Below are positions 14,401 through 26,750 of a stretch of 64,000 nucleotides of DNA, piece by piece. The DNA is from Litomosoides sigmodontis (taxonomy: Eukaryota > Nematoda > Chromadorea > Rhabditida > Onchocercidae), in the NCBI GenBank assembly GCA_963070105.1, contig OY718804.1, positions 8,539,817 through 8,603,816 of the forward strand. The letters are read 5' to 3'. Each line of letters begins with the position of its first letter. The stretch's first letter is position 1. The notes beneath the pieces are model-generated. The model was not told where the DNA came from and made no database searches. It saw only the letters and a list, made by a program, of their open reading frames with translations. The translations under genes were made by a program, and so were the position numbers.

Positions 14401-15719
14401 ATCAAACATGGAAACATCTCGTGAACCGCTCTATTGCCTCCCATACATCAACCTCACCACAACGCCTAAATCTATTTTGTTAGACGATGGGAATATGTAC
14501 GTACGTATTACAGTTTCCCCAGCACGACAATTTCTTTATGTGTCACTTCAAATTTTAAACAAAATTATGCGAGTAAAATAAAATGTCCTCAGTGCCTGAG
14601 GGGAATTATTTCGAGCTGCTTCACCTCATATGCCTAACTCTTTGAATGGCATTGAACACAATCAACACAAACACGGCAAAAACGAAACTTAGCAGTAAAA
14701 CTGAGCAACAAATGAAAGTAATACAGTTTTATCTATCGAGAGAAGAGAAACAATTGGAATTGACCATAAAACAAAAATGGCAAGTTGAAAGAAATATCAA
14801 ATGACTCAAAATTTAAACAAAACAACACAAACTGCCTCCTTTTCAAAAGAATAAGTAAGGAAAAGGAGGAAGACGAATTGAATGCAATGTGAAACGTCTA
14901 GTAAACTTGTGAGCGAAACAAATAAAACCAAACATCAGAGAGAAAAAAACTGTTCGGTCCGTTAAAGTATGAACATCATCAGTCAGCTAGAAAGTTTCCA
15001 ATGGGAAAAAAAATCACACTTTCAAAACGAAAATGAATTTCTAAAGAAAGAACAAAATATTGTGTTAAGAAAGCCAGATAGTTTAAATTTTGCAAAAACT
15101 TCAAACCACTATCATGTAAAATTCAAAAGCACGAAAAAAATCAATCAAAAATTAAGAAATTTCTACTGCAACAGTTGGCACATTATTTGTTCACATTTCA
15201 TACTTCTGGTTTTTCGAAATTCTAATACATGATTGATTCATCGTCTATATATATATGAAGAGTTTGACGTAATAGACATACATTACAATTAATTGCTTTT
15301 CACACGGGCACACATTTCAGGTTTGATAAAAAAGGACTACCACCAAAAAATTTCAAATAGTAAACAAAACGTTTTTGCATAACAGTGCAATACGATGCTG
15401 TACATGACTATTTCCCTATAGAAATACGATGTCGGAACACAAAAATATCTCGTGAAATAAAAATGGTACTACGCTCCCAGAAAACAGCAAGTTGATGTAC
15501 AGTTTTATTTTATAAAGAGCAACTAAAATGACCCATAATTTCTTCTTTACGGTAGTAAAAAATTGTAACTTTGCATGCAAAGGCATATTAAATCGGTATA
15601 AGCGTTATTTTTAAAACGTCGATTTGAAAAATTTATGGACGGAATACAAAAACAACGCAATGAAGCAATACTTTGTCCCTTAAACAGGCGCTTCAATTAT
15701 TACCTAAATTTAAATCATC
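11468..15719. other. Intergenic AT-rich region
   Basis: About 4.2 kb upstream of the TMEM120 start and downstream of the SLC6-type transporter. The short open frames (for example 12987-13346 and 14384-14581, +) are Lys/Asn/Phe-rich or lack family resemblance, and I do not call them genes. It holds an AT minisatellite-like block near 14030-14240 (separate entry). I see nothing else I can support. Confidence 0.5.
14030..14245. repeat. AT-rich imperfect tandem repeat
   Basis: Mixture of AAT/ATT runs and at least three copies of the phrase AACTTGGTAATTAATAA. It is intergenic, with no coding potential. Confidence 0.75.
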
Positions 15720-15857
15720 TCAAATAGCAGTTTCACGCTCAAAAGGAAGTGAGGAACTCATTTTTCCAATACGACTTCTCGATGATACGCTACTATGTGT
15801 TTGTTGTCGTCCAATAATTTCACTGGAATGTGTGAAACCATCGCAACCATTAGCAGG
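15720..15857 (-). CDS. Possible alternative last exon of the SLC6-type transporter
   Basis: The minus strand has an acceptor (TTTTTGCAG) followed by an open frame of 45 residues, [20 protein letters not shown] through to ERETAI and TGA. It is Ser/Arg-rich, as expected of a cytoplasmic tail. Phase matches a potential donor inside the terminal transporter exon (CAAAAAGAG|GTGTTT near 16381), so it could replace the sequence after residues LILPPQKE. The intron would carry the 97-copy TA repeat. It could instead be the end of an unrelated short gene, and no transcript data are available. Confidence 0.4.
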   Translation of the reverse strand, partial: PANGCDGFTHSSEIIGRQQTHSSVSSRSRIGKMSSSLPFERETAI

Positions 15858-15926
15858 CTGCAAAAACGAAAGAAAATATAAGATAAAAAATATGAAACAA
15901 CCTGTTGCAAATCACAAAGACAGTAT

Positions 15927-16128
<202 letters not shown>

Positions 16129-16352
16129 GGTATCCTCCCACTTTATATTTACTCCTTCGCTTTCTTTATTTGTTGAATATTAGGCAGACAAACCTTAACA
16201 GAACCCCTGGTGAACGTCTGATTGCAAGTGTTATATTCCTCTCATTTCCTTAACAGTATTTATACTTCCCTGTTACAAACGGTATTAAAAAGTCTACCAT
16301 TCAGATGGAATGAATTCCCTGCTAAAAACTTTTGCCAAGAAGACATATTTCA

Positions 16353-19300
16353 TTACTGTGTGACGTTAATCTGAAGCTCGAAAAACACCTCTTTTTGTGG
16401 CGGTAGAATAAGTCGTCTAGCTTCAGGAATTTGCAACGGATAATACTCCGAACGGTGAATAGCTAATGCTGGACCCCATTCACTTTCTGGACAAATTAGA
16501 TCCAACCACCGTTGAACAAATGTGCCTTTTGTTGAACAAAATTTCACCACAGCCGTTACAGGAATAGCAATCAGAGGTGCAAGTGAAATACCCCAACCAA
16601 TGCGTTCTGCATATATCGGATATTTGTATTTCTCGTATTCTACAGGTTTATAAGCAAACCAAGCTAAGGATAGCAATGCCTACAACAAATAATTAATATA
16701 AATCTTCCTACATTCTTCTAGAAACATATGGTGCTTTACGACAAAACTAAAAACTAATATCTGAATAGTGCAAAATTCAGTTATGCTGCGCATCCCAGAA
16801 TTTCTAAAAAAACTTACAAGATATATAAAGGGACAAACAAATTTCCACAAAATTTTCCATACAATGTACGGTGGTGGATAAAACCCAGTCATCCATTTAA
16901 CATTATCCAAAAAATTGTCAACTCCTACAAAATAGCTTTTAAGAGAGGAAGATATGAAAATGACCAATATAAAAAATCTAACAGATAAAAAGCAGCATTC
17001 TTATAAACCAATCTAAATTGTAATTTTCCAATGAATAAAAGTAATGTAAGCATAGTTCCTTCATCGCATGTAAGCTATTTATTACAATTTGAATTTTTTT
17101 TTGATATTTTATATCCTAGGCATTAGTCGAAAATAAAAAGGGAATACTTCTAAGTAAACAATAAATACATCCCATATTGTTACCGTTAGCTATGTAAGAA
17201 ACACAAATACAAATAAACTGATGGTATAAAAAGAAAGAAAAGAAAGAACCGTAAGCCCACGAAACAGCCATACACTCCAGAAATGCTAATAGGACTAATG
17301 TCCACGTCGTTGTAAAGTAATCTAACAACAATAACCAGTAAAGACCAGCCTAAAAATGTTTGTATTACGATTCAGTTTAAACTTAAAACCCAATGCAAAA
17401 GAAGCATCATTTAACTTCAAAACGTAATCGCCCTGCATTAAAAAAAAATTATTTGAATTTTGAGAAAAAAAGAAACGAAATGTGACAACTTACTGCAGCG
17501 CACAGAGGTATACCAAGCACATAAAATATGACACATGAAAAGGCTAGAACATGACGATGATTACGACGTAAACGTTCGGGAAATTCATCACAAATTGCTG
17601 ATACGATCGACTCCATTGTTGTATTCTAAATTCAGCCCATATTGTTCTTGCAATTATAAAATCAGTTTTAAATCGCATGCAAATTATAATGGAATTATAC
17701 CATTGTTGTTAAAATTACTGCAGCAACCATTGCGAAATATAATATAGAATAAATTGGTGCAACCGGCAACTTCGCAATTGCTTCCGGCAAATAAACAAAT
17801 ATAAGTTGCACGCCACCTATAAATTTTAAACATAATATTATTTTCTAAGCGCTTCTTAGCACATTAATATGAAAAAAAACAAGCGAATAAGTAAAAAAAG
17901 AAGAAAAAATTATTTTAAATGAAAGTTTTCAATTTCAATATTGTTATTATTATACTTAAATAAGTAAGACGGCAAACAATTTATAAATCAAATAAATTGA
18001 AACTAAACAAAGAGACCTTTGAAATTGAATCTCTCAAGTGGAAGTTCCAATTCATAACACAGAAATCCTACAGCTGAAGATGCTAATGCCCCACAGAATA
18101 ATGATGTTACAATGTCGACAACGCATAAAATCCAAGCATCCCTATGAAGAGTGAACTGTTTGCATGGCAAATACATATAATCTATATTTAAGTGAACAAA
18201 TCAAAAGCAAATTCCGTGAATAAACAATGAGGAATCTATAAATAAAAGCATATTTTCTATTATAAAATCATACATCGCTTCTTGGAAAATGAGGAAGTTT
18301 GCGTAGATGTTTTAATATAAGTATTCGTTGAAAACACAAATACTTACTTCAAAATGTTACTGTGAAATCTGTTGTAGCTCGCAAGTGTTACCAAACCACC
18401 AGTGCAACATAACAAGGAATAGAATACATGTCCGGCTGCTGTACCCCATACCTAATTAACAAAGAGAACCAATATTAGAGAAAAATTATTTCGGATTTCG
18501 ATTCCACTTGATTAAACTTAATGTTAATGTATAAAGTTTGAAAATTTTTCCAAAAAAAACAATTCCAATCGAACAACAAAAAACTGCAACAACCGTTAAA
18601 TCAGATAAGAATTTCCACGTTGGTGTATAAAAATGAATAAGACCGGCGATAGAACCCGGTAACGTTAGAAAACGAACGAATAGCACAAACAGGATCGTAT
18701 ATGATGCTATGACGACAACATAAACAGCCTAAAATATCCCTAATTTTGAGTAGTGTAATTAAATACTGTAAATAATTAAACTCCCAAATATTAACATCAC
18801 TAACTTATTGCATATTTTATTGTAAAATGGATCATAGTAGATTACCCTCCAATATTTTGCGAATTGTTTACTAACGTTTTAGACACTTTTGTAGGAAACT
18901 TAACAAAATACCTAACAATACTAAAAAACAAATACAAAAAGCTATTATATATTTATGCTGACATGTATACAACATCGGATGTGAGAAATAAGATTTAGAT
19001 TTGTAAAATGCAAATAAAATGTATTTGCATTTTACAAATAGTTGATCTAGCGGAATTGTACAGTTTTATCGGTTCCATGACAAATCCTACAACAGAGACA
19101 TCTATAATACCTTTCCGGACGATTTTACTCCTTTGAAAGCAAATAAGAAAATGATGAACCAAGGTATCAATAAATAGAGTGCAAGATGCCAGTTGATGGG
19201 ACTAACTTTGTCGAAGCGATTTGACATCAGCAACACTTCGTTACTTAAAATTACTTAATAGAAAATAAATTGAACAAGAAAAAAAATGTTTATTTCAGCA

Positions 19301-20973
19301 ACAGACCAAGAACAGGCAGATTTCCTAAAAACTCGGTCTTTTTTTTCAAAACTATAGACAAATTCAGAACATCCCGCAATATTTCCCAAACGAATAAAAC
19401 ATGAAATTTCTTTTTTTTTTAAACAAAATTTTTAGGGGAAAACGTGTATGTTTAAACACACTAGTCAGAAAATGTTTCCTTACTTTTACGCCAAATAGTA
19501 TTCGAATTTTAAAATCTTACTGCAAGTATTCTGCACTTGGCAATACATGCTCGTCGATATCAAATGACGCAATTTCAAGAACTGATGAATTACCACTCAA
19601 ATACTCCTTATCAAAAAGACAGGAACCGTTACGAAGTAGCGTACCGTTCTGCAGAAAGCAACTGGCAACACTGTCTCGATTCCAAACTGAGCATTCTCAA
19701 AACAAAAAAAAAAAGAAATTGGAAAATACAGGGAGAAAAATATGAGACCTCAGACATTTACATCTTGAATTACAGTGATAAAGTAAAAAAGCATTTTGCT
19801 TACGATATGACATAGTAATAAAATGCACAGAAATGCCGTTTATAAGTACTCTAAATTTATAGGTATACAAAAAAGTTTGAAACTAAGGTGTGCAAACTTA
19901 TAAAAAGCATCAAATTTCTTACTTATAGAATTCCAGTTGTTACTGCATGTGGCCCATGGTAAAGCAAACTTGAAGGAACTGACGAAATAAGATATTGCCC
20001 ATGAAGCGACGACACTATAGTATATACATATGATACAGGATACCATAAACATCGCGATACCGATACCTGAAAAACAGTTCACTAAATTCATGAGTACCAA
20101 TTTAACGATCTTTAGATTGCAAGGTCGGTTATAAAGATGTGACAACATAACTCATATTCCGAAGATCACAGGATAACAGAATATAAGTGAGACTACACAG
20201 CAAACTTTATGAATGTGAACAAACCTTTAAATAATGGGACAACTTTCCATACGGAAATGCACCCTATGCTTGGAAACTGGCCTAATGCAAGTTCCATTAA
20301 CAAGACAGGTACACCGGCAATTAACATCAAGATAATGTAACAAAAACAGAATGATCCACCACCACTTATTCGACAGTAATATGGGAACCTGAAAAATTGG
20401 TTTTAAATAATATAATTCTAAAAATTCCGGATCATAAACAGCATTGAAAAGTGTTGAATTAAAGTGAATGAAAAAAAAAAAAGAGATACCTCCATAAATT
20501 CCCCAAATTAAATATAAAACCAACAGCTGATAGGAGATAATCCATCCTCGAAGACCAATTACCACGAATTTTATTCTCATCACCGATATCATCGATATCT
20601 TCAAAGGGAAATTCGATATCACCATCGGGAATATAATCTGGTATATTCAAGTCTAACTAAAACAACAATAGCATACGCTTCAAATTTTTAATTTCAACAA
20701 AATAAAATAATTGGAGCTTTAATTAAATATTATAAAAAGTGCAGTTCATTTTTTCAAATCAATCTAGTCGTCGATTAAAGTAGAACACTATACGAATTGC
20801 AAGAGATTCTCATTTACCTTCCGACAGAACGGTGGATAAATGGAATTAACTTCCCGAGAGGACTTTTTATACATTGTTTCCATTCCTTCAGTGCACCGTC
20901 CGGAATTCCGCCTATTAAAGGCACGATTATTATTACTAGACCATCTCACATCACTTTGGCTATTAATCGACAT
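16353..20973 (-). CDS. SLC6-type (SNF) Na+/neurotransmitter-symporter family transporter
   Basis: Plasma-membrane solute symporter of the neurotransmitter:sodium symporter family. Fourteen exons: 20818-20973, 20490-20656, 20225-20388, 19923-20066, 19521-19686, 19111-19243, 18594-18728, 18348-18451, 18017-18141, 17701-17816, 17494-17625, 17250-17349, 16818-16924 and 16353-16679. Phases close to 691 residues. Order seen: long hydrophilic N-tail with an acidic patch, TM1 with GNLWRFPYYC, TM2-3 ([20 protein letters not shown]), a large Asn/Cys-containing extracellular loop 2, TM6 [11 protein letters not shown] followed by [10 protein letters not shown]7-8 with [38 protein letters not shown], and a 12-helix end. 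Substrate is unknown. Asn102 sits where monoamine transporters have their amine-binding Asp, and His363 replaces a conserved Gln of the chloride site, so it is a divergent member. The junction of exons 10 and 11 (ILTTM/NTTMES) is the least certain. Confidence 0.92.
18999..19039. repeat. Perfect hairpin, 18-bp arms, with POU octamers
   Basis: Arms 18999-19016 and 19022-19039 are exact reverse complements around a 5-nt loop. Each arm carries the octamer ATGCAAAT or its complement. It lies in the intron between exons 6 and 7 of the SLC6-type gene. Confidence 0.9.
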
Positions 20974-23511
20974 TCGTGTCGAAGCTAGCTAACTACAAGA
21001 CAATACTTACAAACAGAAAATAAATTTTCATATCAATTTCTACAGCGACAAGCAACAACGATAATACGTGACAAGAACGCATAAGGAAAACAAACTGCAA
21101 ACATCGATGCTCTTTTAATTTCAAACAATTAAATTACGTGGACAGAAAAATCATCTACTCGTAATTCAGCAATCGCATTCTTCGTAGTATTCTACTCCTT
21201 AATTACATCCACTAATATTTCACGTAACTGAACCCTGCATTCGCTTCCATAATAATGAGCCAATATAAATACCACCGGTCATCTAATTAACAGATGAAAA
21301 TAAAGTGAAGAAGGAAGAAAAGAAATGATGATCTTCCATTCAATCAGTTAATGAGAGAGTATGATTTGAACTGAAGATCGATGTAATGTGACAAATACTT
21401 CATCGTTGCATATGAAAATGGCCAAGGCCATAGAATCCCTTCTACTCCTTTCCTTGTCAAGAATATGCTAAGCTTCTCTATTTCCGATTTTGGTAGGGTA
21501 TTTTTTATTAAACAGTCTTGAATTATTCCATTCTATACTCCTAGAATAGGAATTATGTTAATCCATCGTTTCACCTCGACCCTCACTGTCAAAATATCTG
21601 ACTTGTAATGAAAACATATAATTAATATGATATGTCCAATTAATCTGCTTTCCCTTCACAAGAGAAACGAAGAATATGGAGGAGAGTTGAAAATGTGTAA
21701 TCAGAATGAAATTTCAAATTAAATTTTGAAATGCATCAATTCCTAAAATTAAATATTTGTTAAAAAAGCATTTAAAAGTAGCTTTAAAATTAAAAAATGA
21801 TCATAAATATGACGAATTTAAATAATTATTTGACACATCTATTCGCACCCACCAACTTTCCGTGGGCTGAATTTAAAATTAGAAAAAAAGTTTGATAACG
21901 AGCTTCGCAATTTCAAATTTAATACTGCAAAATTATTGCAATACACTAAATTTTAAATGCTGATTTTTCAATTTTTCATAGAATCTTGCTCCCATTCATT
22001 ATTTTAAAGAAGCAAAGCCAGAAAATATGCCAGAAAAAAACTTTAGAATTTGATAAAATTTCCACAAAAAGCTCTACCGATGCGAAAATTAAAATTAGCA
22101 ACAGAATTGAAACAAAATGAAAACGAAACATTAACAAAATCCATCAAGGTGTTAATTTGCCTCCTCGAAGGTTCCCTCTTCCTTCTTTCCTTTCCTGATG
22201 TGATCCAACATAAAATTAAATTTGAAATAAAAAAAAAATGTTTATTGCTACATCGTCACGTAGAAGAATGCATGATATCAATAGCTGTTTTGATCAAAAA
22301 CATCTCCGATCGCCCACTATCAAATACGATTATTTGATTTGTCAGGTGATAAGTGATAACTACCAATGATAAATGATAAGTGATAACTACCAAAGAGTGA
22401 AATATTAACGCATTAAAGATAATTGAACACATTAAGAAACACGTAAATCGCAAAAAATTATAAATGAAATTGTGGCAAATCACAATTGTTTCAAAACATC
22501 CCGCTGGTACACACCAACACGCCGCACGTCTAATCTGAAGTACATGTATGCGTGTGTGCGTATGCGTGTGCGTGTGTGTGCGTGTGCGTGTGTGCACGGA
22601 TCAGCATAGGTGTGTCTCTAGCTATGCTTCAGGAGAGGCAAGCCAGTCAATTTTACTGTCAGTCCAACACTAGCAGCTGTTTGACACTAAGAATGATGGG
22701 CCGGATTGCTGATACCATTCTGTATCACCGACACTTCATCACACATATATATATATGATGAATATACATATAGATATATATGAAAGCCATGACTATATTG
22801 AACCAATTAATTTCTATCAAATTAATTAAAAAAAATTAAAAAATTGAATTAGTTAATTATGCTAGCACGTGACATATGACAGATTAGATTAATCGAACGA
22901 AATAGATCGCAAGATCGATAAAATTATGTATGTTACGAAGTTATCCATCCCGAATATTATTTGCAATAAGAGATGAAAAAAAAAAGAAACAAATATGCTC
23001 AATAAACTATTTATTCCTTAATTGATGATTGATTTAAATTCTGGAAAACTAATGCCAAAGAGAATCCGTATCTAACACCAGTGCTTTGTTCTTGTAACTT
23101 ATTTTTGATTATTTAGCCACATAAAATCTAATCAAATCTACCAATAGCAGTTTCACTCACATGAAAAATGCCGGTAATTATGTTACAGTACCAAAGTGGC
23201 AAGAGAATTAAACGGATTTTTGACATTTATTTCAAAAATTACAAACCACAAAAACATTACGGAAGCGAACTTCAACCAAACCTAACACCATCGTCTCGCC
23301 TTTTCGGAACAACAAACCCGAATTTAACGGGCTGCGCAATTTTCGTCTGAAATTTTGAACGAGATAAGTGACTGTGGTTCCGGTTTTGTCGTGTCTCGTA
23401 TGTGTTGTTTTCCGTCTTTTCCAGTTTTTTTTCCACTCGGTTCTGCGTTATCCGTACTATTTCCTCTTCTGTTCAGTCTGATCGAATTTCAGATTTGTCT
23501 ACATTTTTTAG
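20974..23511. other. Divergent intergenic region between the transporter and arpc2 genes
   Basis: About 2.5 kb between two head-to-head genes, so it should contain both promoters. It includes a direct repeat around 22347-22395 (two copies of an 18-base unit GATAAGTGATAACTACCA) and a GT-rich block near 22542-22596. No coding exon is recognisable. Confidence 0.55.
22542..22596. repeat. Imperfect GT/GC dinucleotide repeat
   Basis: Alternating purine-pyrimidine tract (GTGTGC/GCGTGT variants) in the divergent intergenic region. It has Z-DNA-forming composition. Confidence 0.85.
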
Positions 23512-23514
23512 GAG

Positions 23515-26500
23515 ATGATAATCCTTGAACAAAACAATCGGATTATCACTGAAGTGTTGGATCTTAAATTTTCCACCGCCAAACAAGGGTAAGAACTTGT
23601 TTTAAAGTAGATTAGTCTTACCTTAATCATTCACCCATTTCTTATCCCATTTATTTTATTCTTTTTACTTCATTTGTTTTCTTCTGGAAAATTTCCTTTA
23701 TTCTTTTGTTTACATCTTTCGTGATCATTTTATACTTAGATCTGCTTACTCACACTGCTTTTCACGCTTATTTTTCTAGCAATTTATTTGCTTCATTCAT
23801 TCTTACGCCTCCTTGCTTTTTTTTCTTATCAGATTCATCATACGCATTTATTTGCATTTTATACTTTTTATTTCACATTCCTCATGTCTTTTTACTTACT
23901 TGCCAACACACATACTGTACCATTGGTTACTGTACCATTGGTTTTCTTTTTCGTTCTTTGCATTTGTATATCTGAAATAAGAAACCTTTCTCTCCATGGA
24001 TATTCTTTTGATCTATCAGACATTCTGAATTTATGTAGTGTTAGGTTTTTCCTGCTATTAGTTCCGGCTCCAGATAATTAAGCCGGATGCTGAGGTATTT
24101 TCGTGGTGTTTATTTTTAACTTATTGTGGAAGAACGGCTTGCATACATCATTGTTGCTTTATAAGCAGAAAAGGGAGCAAAAAATTTCTTATTTGTGGCT
24201 TATTCTTTTTTAGGAATAAACTGGAAAAAGTAGATGTGAGATTTGCTGATTTCGATGGTGCCGTTTATCATATATCAAATCCTGATGGTGATCGTGCTAT
24301 AATTATGGTTTGTTTTTTTTAAGTGTTCATCGGAATTTAAACATAATTTTTGTAGAATCCAGATAAACTAAAGTATTTTTTATTTTCCAAATACATTTCT
24401 ATTTTCATATCGACAATGATTTTCGTGATTGAATACAGGTACTAAATGTGTAATCAAGTAATAAGCGTACTAAATGTATAATCAAGTAATAAACTATTTT
24501 TAATTTTCTGGTCATCTTTGGTTTTTCATAATTTAAATTCATTTTTTTCAGCTTAGCATATCATTGAAATTTTACAAAGAATTGCAAGAGCATGGAGCGG
24601 ACGAAGTAAAACTTCTTGTTATTTCTATTACTTTTTTCGAAATTTGAGTTTAATTTAATGGAGACATGTAAATTATAAGAATTTTAATATAAAAAGCTTT
24701 TAATATGCCTTTTAATATGTAAATTAAACTTAACTATTGTTTCTATGAATGGTTGCTGCAGACCACTTCGTTATGTTTCAGTTATTGCGTCGCGAATATG
24801 GTAAATATCTGTGTGCTACACCAGAACCAAGTTACAGTGTTTCGCTGACCTATAATTTAAACGAACTGCCGGATGATTACTCAACAATTGTTAACCAAGC
24901 TTCACATTTAAAGCGAAATTGTTTTGCTTCAGTTTTTGAAAAATATTTCAATTTCCAATCAGAAGGTCAAACCGGAGCACAACGTGCTATAATCCACTAT
25001 CGAGATGATGAGACTTTGTAATTTTTTTAATGCTTCAGAACATCGAATCATAGCAATAAAATTTTTATTTTTGATTTGATCTGAGATATAACAAAAACTG
25101 AGAAAATTTAAAAATGAGAAAAAATATCACAGCAAATTCACAGCTCAAAGGTGGTTTCTGAGCTGTGAATTTGCTGTGGTATTTCCACTCAACTACAATT
25201 TTTTTCCGGCGAAGGTCGTACTACCATTGAAAGAAGTAGCGATTTCAGGTACGTGGAAACAAAAGCTGATCGGGTTACTGTTATATTTAGTACAATTTTT
25301 CGTGATCCAGATGACGTAGTCATTGGAAAGCTGTTTTTACAGGTTTCGTTTTATTCGTAATCCTGTGAAATTTTTGTCTCATTTTCTAGGATGTACTTAT
25401 GCTCTTTTTTCAAAGTAGAATTTGCGGTGCTTTAGATAGTACTGGTGATTTCAAGAGAATTAGGTTCTGCTCATTACACAAGAATACCTGTCGATTAGGA
25501 AGAGGAAATTTTCTGGAGTACAATTAGCAGAATGAGAAGTGTTGTGGATGCGGGTTTGGGGCTTGTCATATTACAAATCCAGCGAAGTAATGAAGTTACT
25601 TGAGCCAATATTCTACGATTTTTTTGAAAAGAGCTCACGAAGAAATTTGAAATGAATTTTTTAAGGAATTCCGAGAAGGTCGGAAAGCATCACGGACATC
25701 ACCTGCAGTACTTTACACAGTAGGTGAACCACCACTTGAATTACGCGACTGTCCTGATGCACGCATTAGCGACAATGTTGGCTATATCACTTTCGGTAAG
25801 TAAAAGAATGCATCTTTGTTTTTTTATTCCTTTTACAATATTTATGTTAGAAAGATTTACGATAAAAGTTCAGTGATTTTCATTTTGCTGCGAGAAAAGT
25901 GGCAAAGCAAATAGGAGAAAAAAACACATCGCATCTACTGATTCTTTTATAGTATGCTTAAAATTTTATCATTCAACTAGAAATCAGGTTCACTTCATTT
26001 AACTTTTAGTGTTATTCCCACGACACACCAGTATACAAGCACGTGACAATACAATCAACTTGATACATACATTTCGCGATTATCTCCACTATCATATCAA
26101 ATGTTCCAAGGTTAGTAAATGAAATAATCAAATCCGAATCATTTCTTCAGAAGAACAAATTGTCTTTACAGTATTTTGTTGAGGATTTTTTTAGAAGTTT
26201 TCTTTTTTATCGCTGGACACCATGTAGTTCAGGACAAGGAAGATGAAAATTTTAATGCATCTTTGAAAAGCGTTTCTTTAATGGTATTTATGCATAAGAC
26301 CAGAAATGTCAGCGCATTTTTATGAAAAATATATGTTGTTATTTCCGTGGAAGTAATGTAAAGTGTTAAACGAAAAGCTTCTGCAAAGAAAATGGAACTC
26401 TTGAAATTAACACAGAGTCATGACTTTGTTTCAGGCATATATGCATTCAAGGATGCGAGCCAGGACGAATGACTTCCTAAAAATTTTAAATCGAGCACGA

Positions 26501-26750
26501 CCAGAAGGACGTGTGGAAAAGAAAACATTCTCGTGCGTATTTGATCCTTTATTTTTCTAAAGCTGATATCAATATGAAAAATATGAGCTGCACGCACTGA
26601 TATTTAACCAAGCGCCAATATAACGTGCAAAGTTTTAGAGTGCTATTCTTGTTGGATTAATTAAAATTTAGATTTTTGAGTAAGATGTAAATTCAATCTT
26701 CAAATCAAGGAGAACAATATTTCAGGGGGCGCAGCTTCCAGCCAATATAA
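23515..26750 (+). CDS. arx-4: Arp2/3 complex subunit 2 (ARPC2, p34-Arc)
   Basis: Core scaffold subunit of the Arp2/3 actin-nucleating complex; it contacts ARPC4 and the mother filament. Exons: 23515-23588, 24214-24307, 24552-24605, 24782-25017, 25249-25342, 25666-25795, 26010-26110, 26435-26532 and 26726-26750, closing to 301 residues (family about 300). Family blocks: [113 protein letters not shown] and [20 protein letters not shown]. The last exon was chosen because KTFSGRSF matches the family ending KTITGKTF. Without that splice the frame would read on to a TAA at 26558-26560 with a non-family tail. An acceptor (TTTTTTAG) lies 4 bases before the ATG, consistent with trans-splicing of a spliced leader or a 5' UTR intron. 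Symbol is by orthology to C. elegans. Confidence 0.96.
25128..25178. repeat. Perfect hairpin, 20-bp arms
   Basis: Arms 25128-25147 and 25159-25178 are exact reverse complements around an 11-nt loop, in intron 4 of the ARPC2 gene (25018-25248). It does not span the intron ends, so it is not a mirtron. Confidence 0.93.

Noticed and set aside
17390..17435. Extra minus-strand exon of the SLC6-type gene (reads [15 protein letters not shown])
   Set aside because: The flanking exons join directly in phase into a normal helix, and this piece lacks a GT donor.
26533..26560. ARPC2 read-through to the TAA at 26558
   Set aside because: It gives a non-family tail, whereas splicing to 26726 restores the conserved KTFSGRSF ending.
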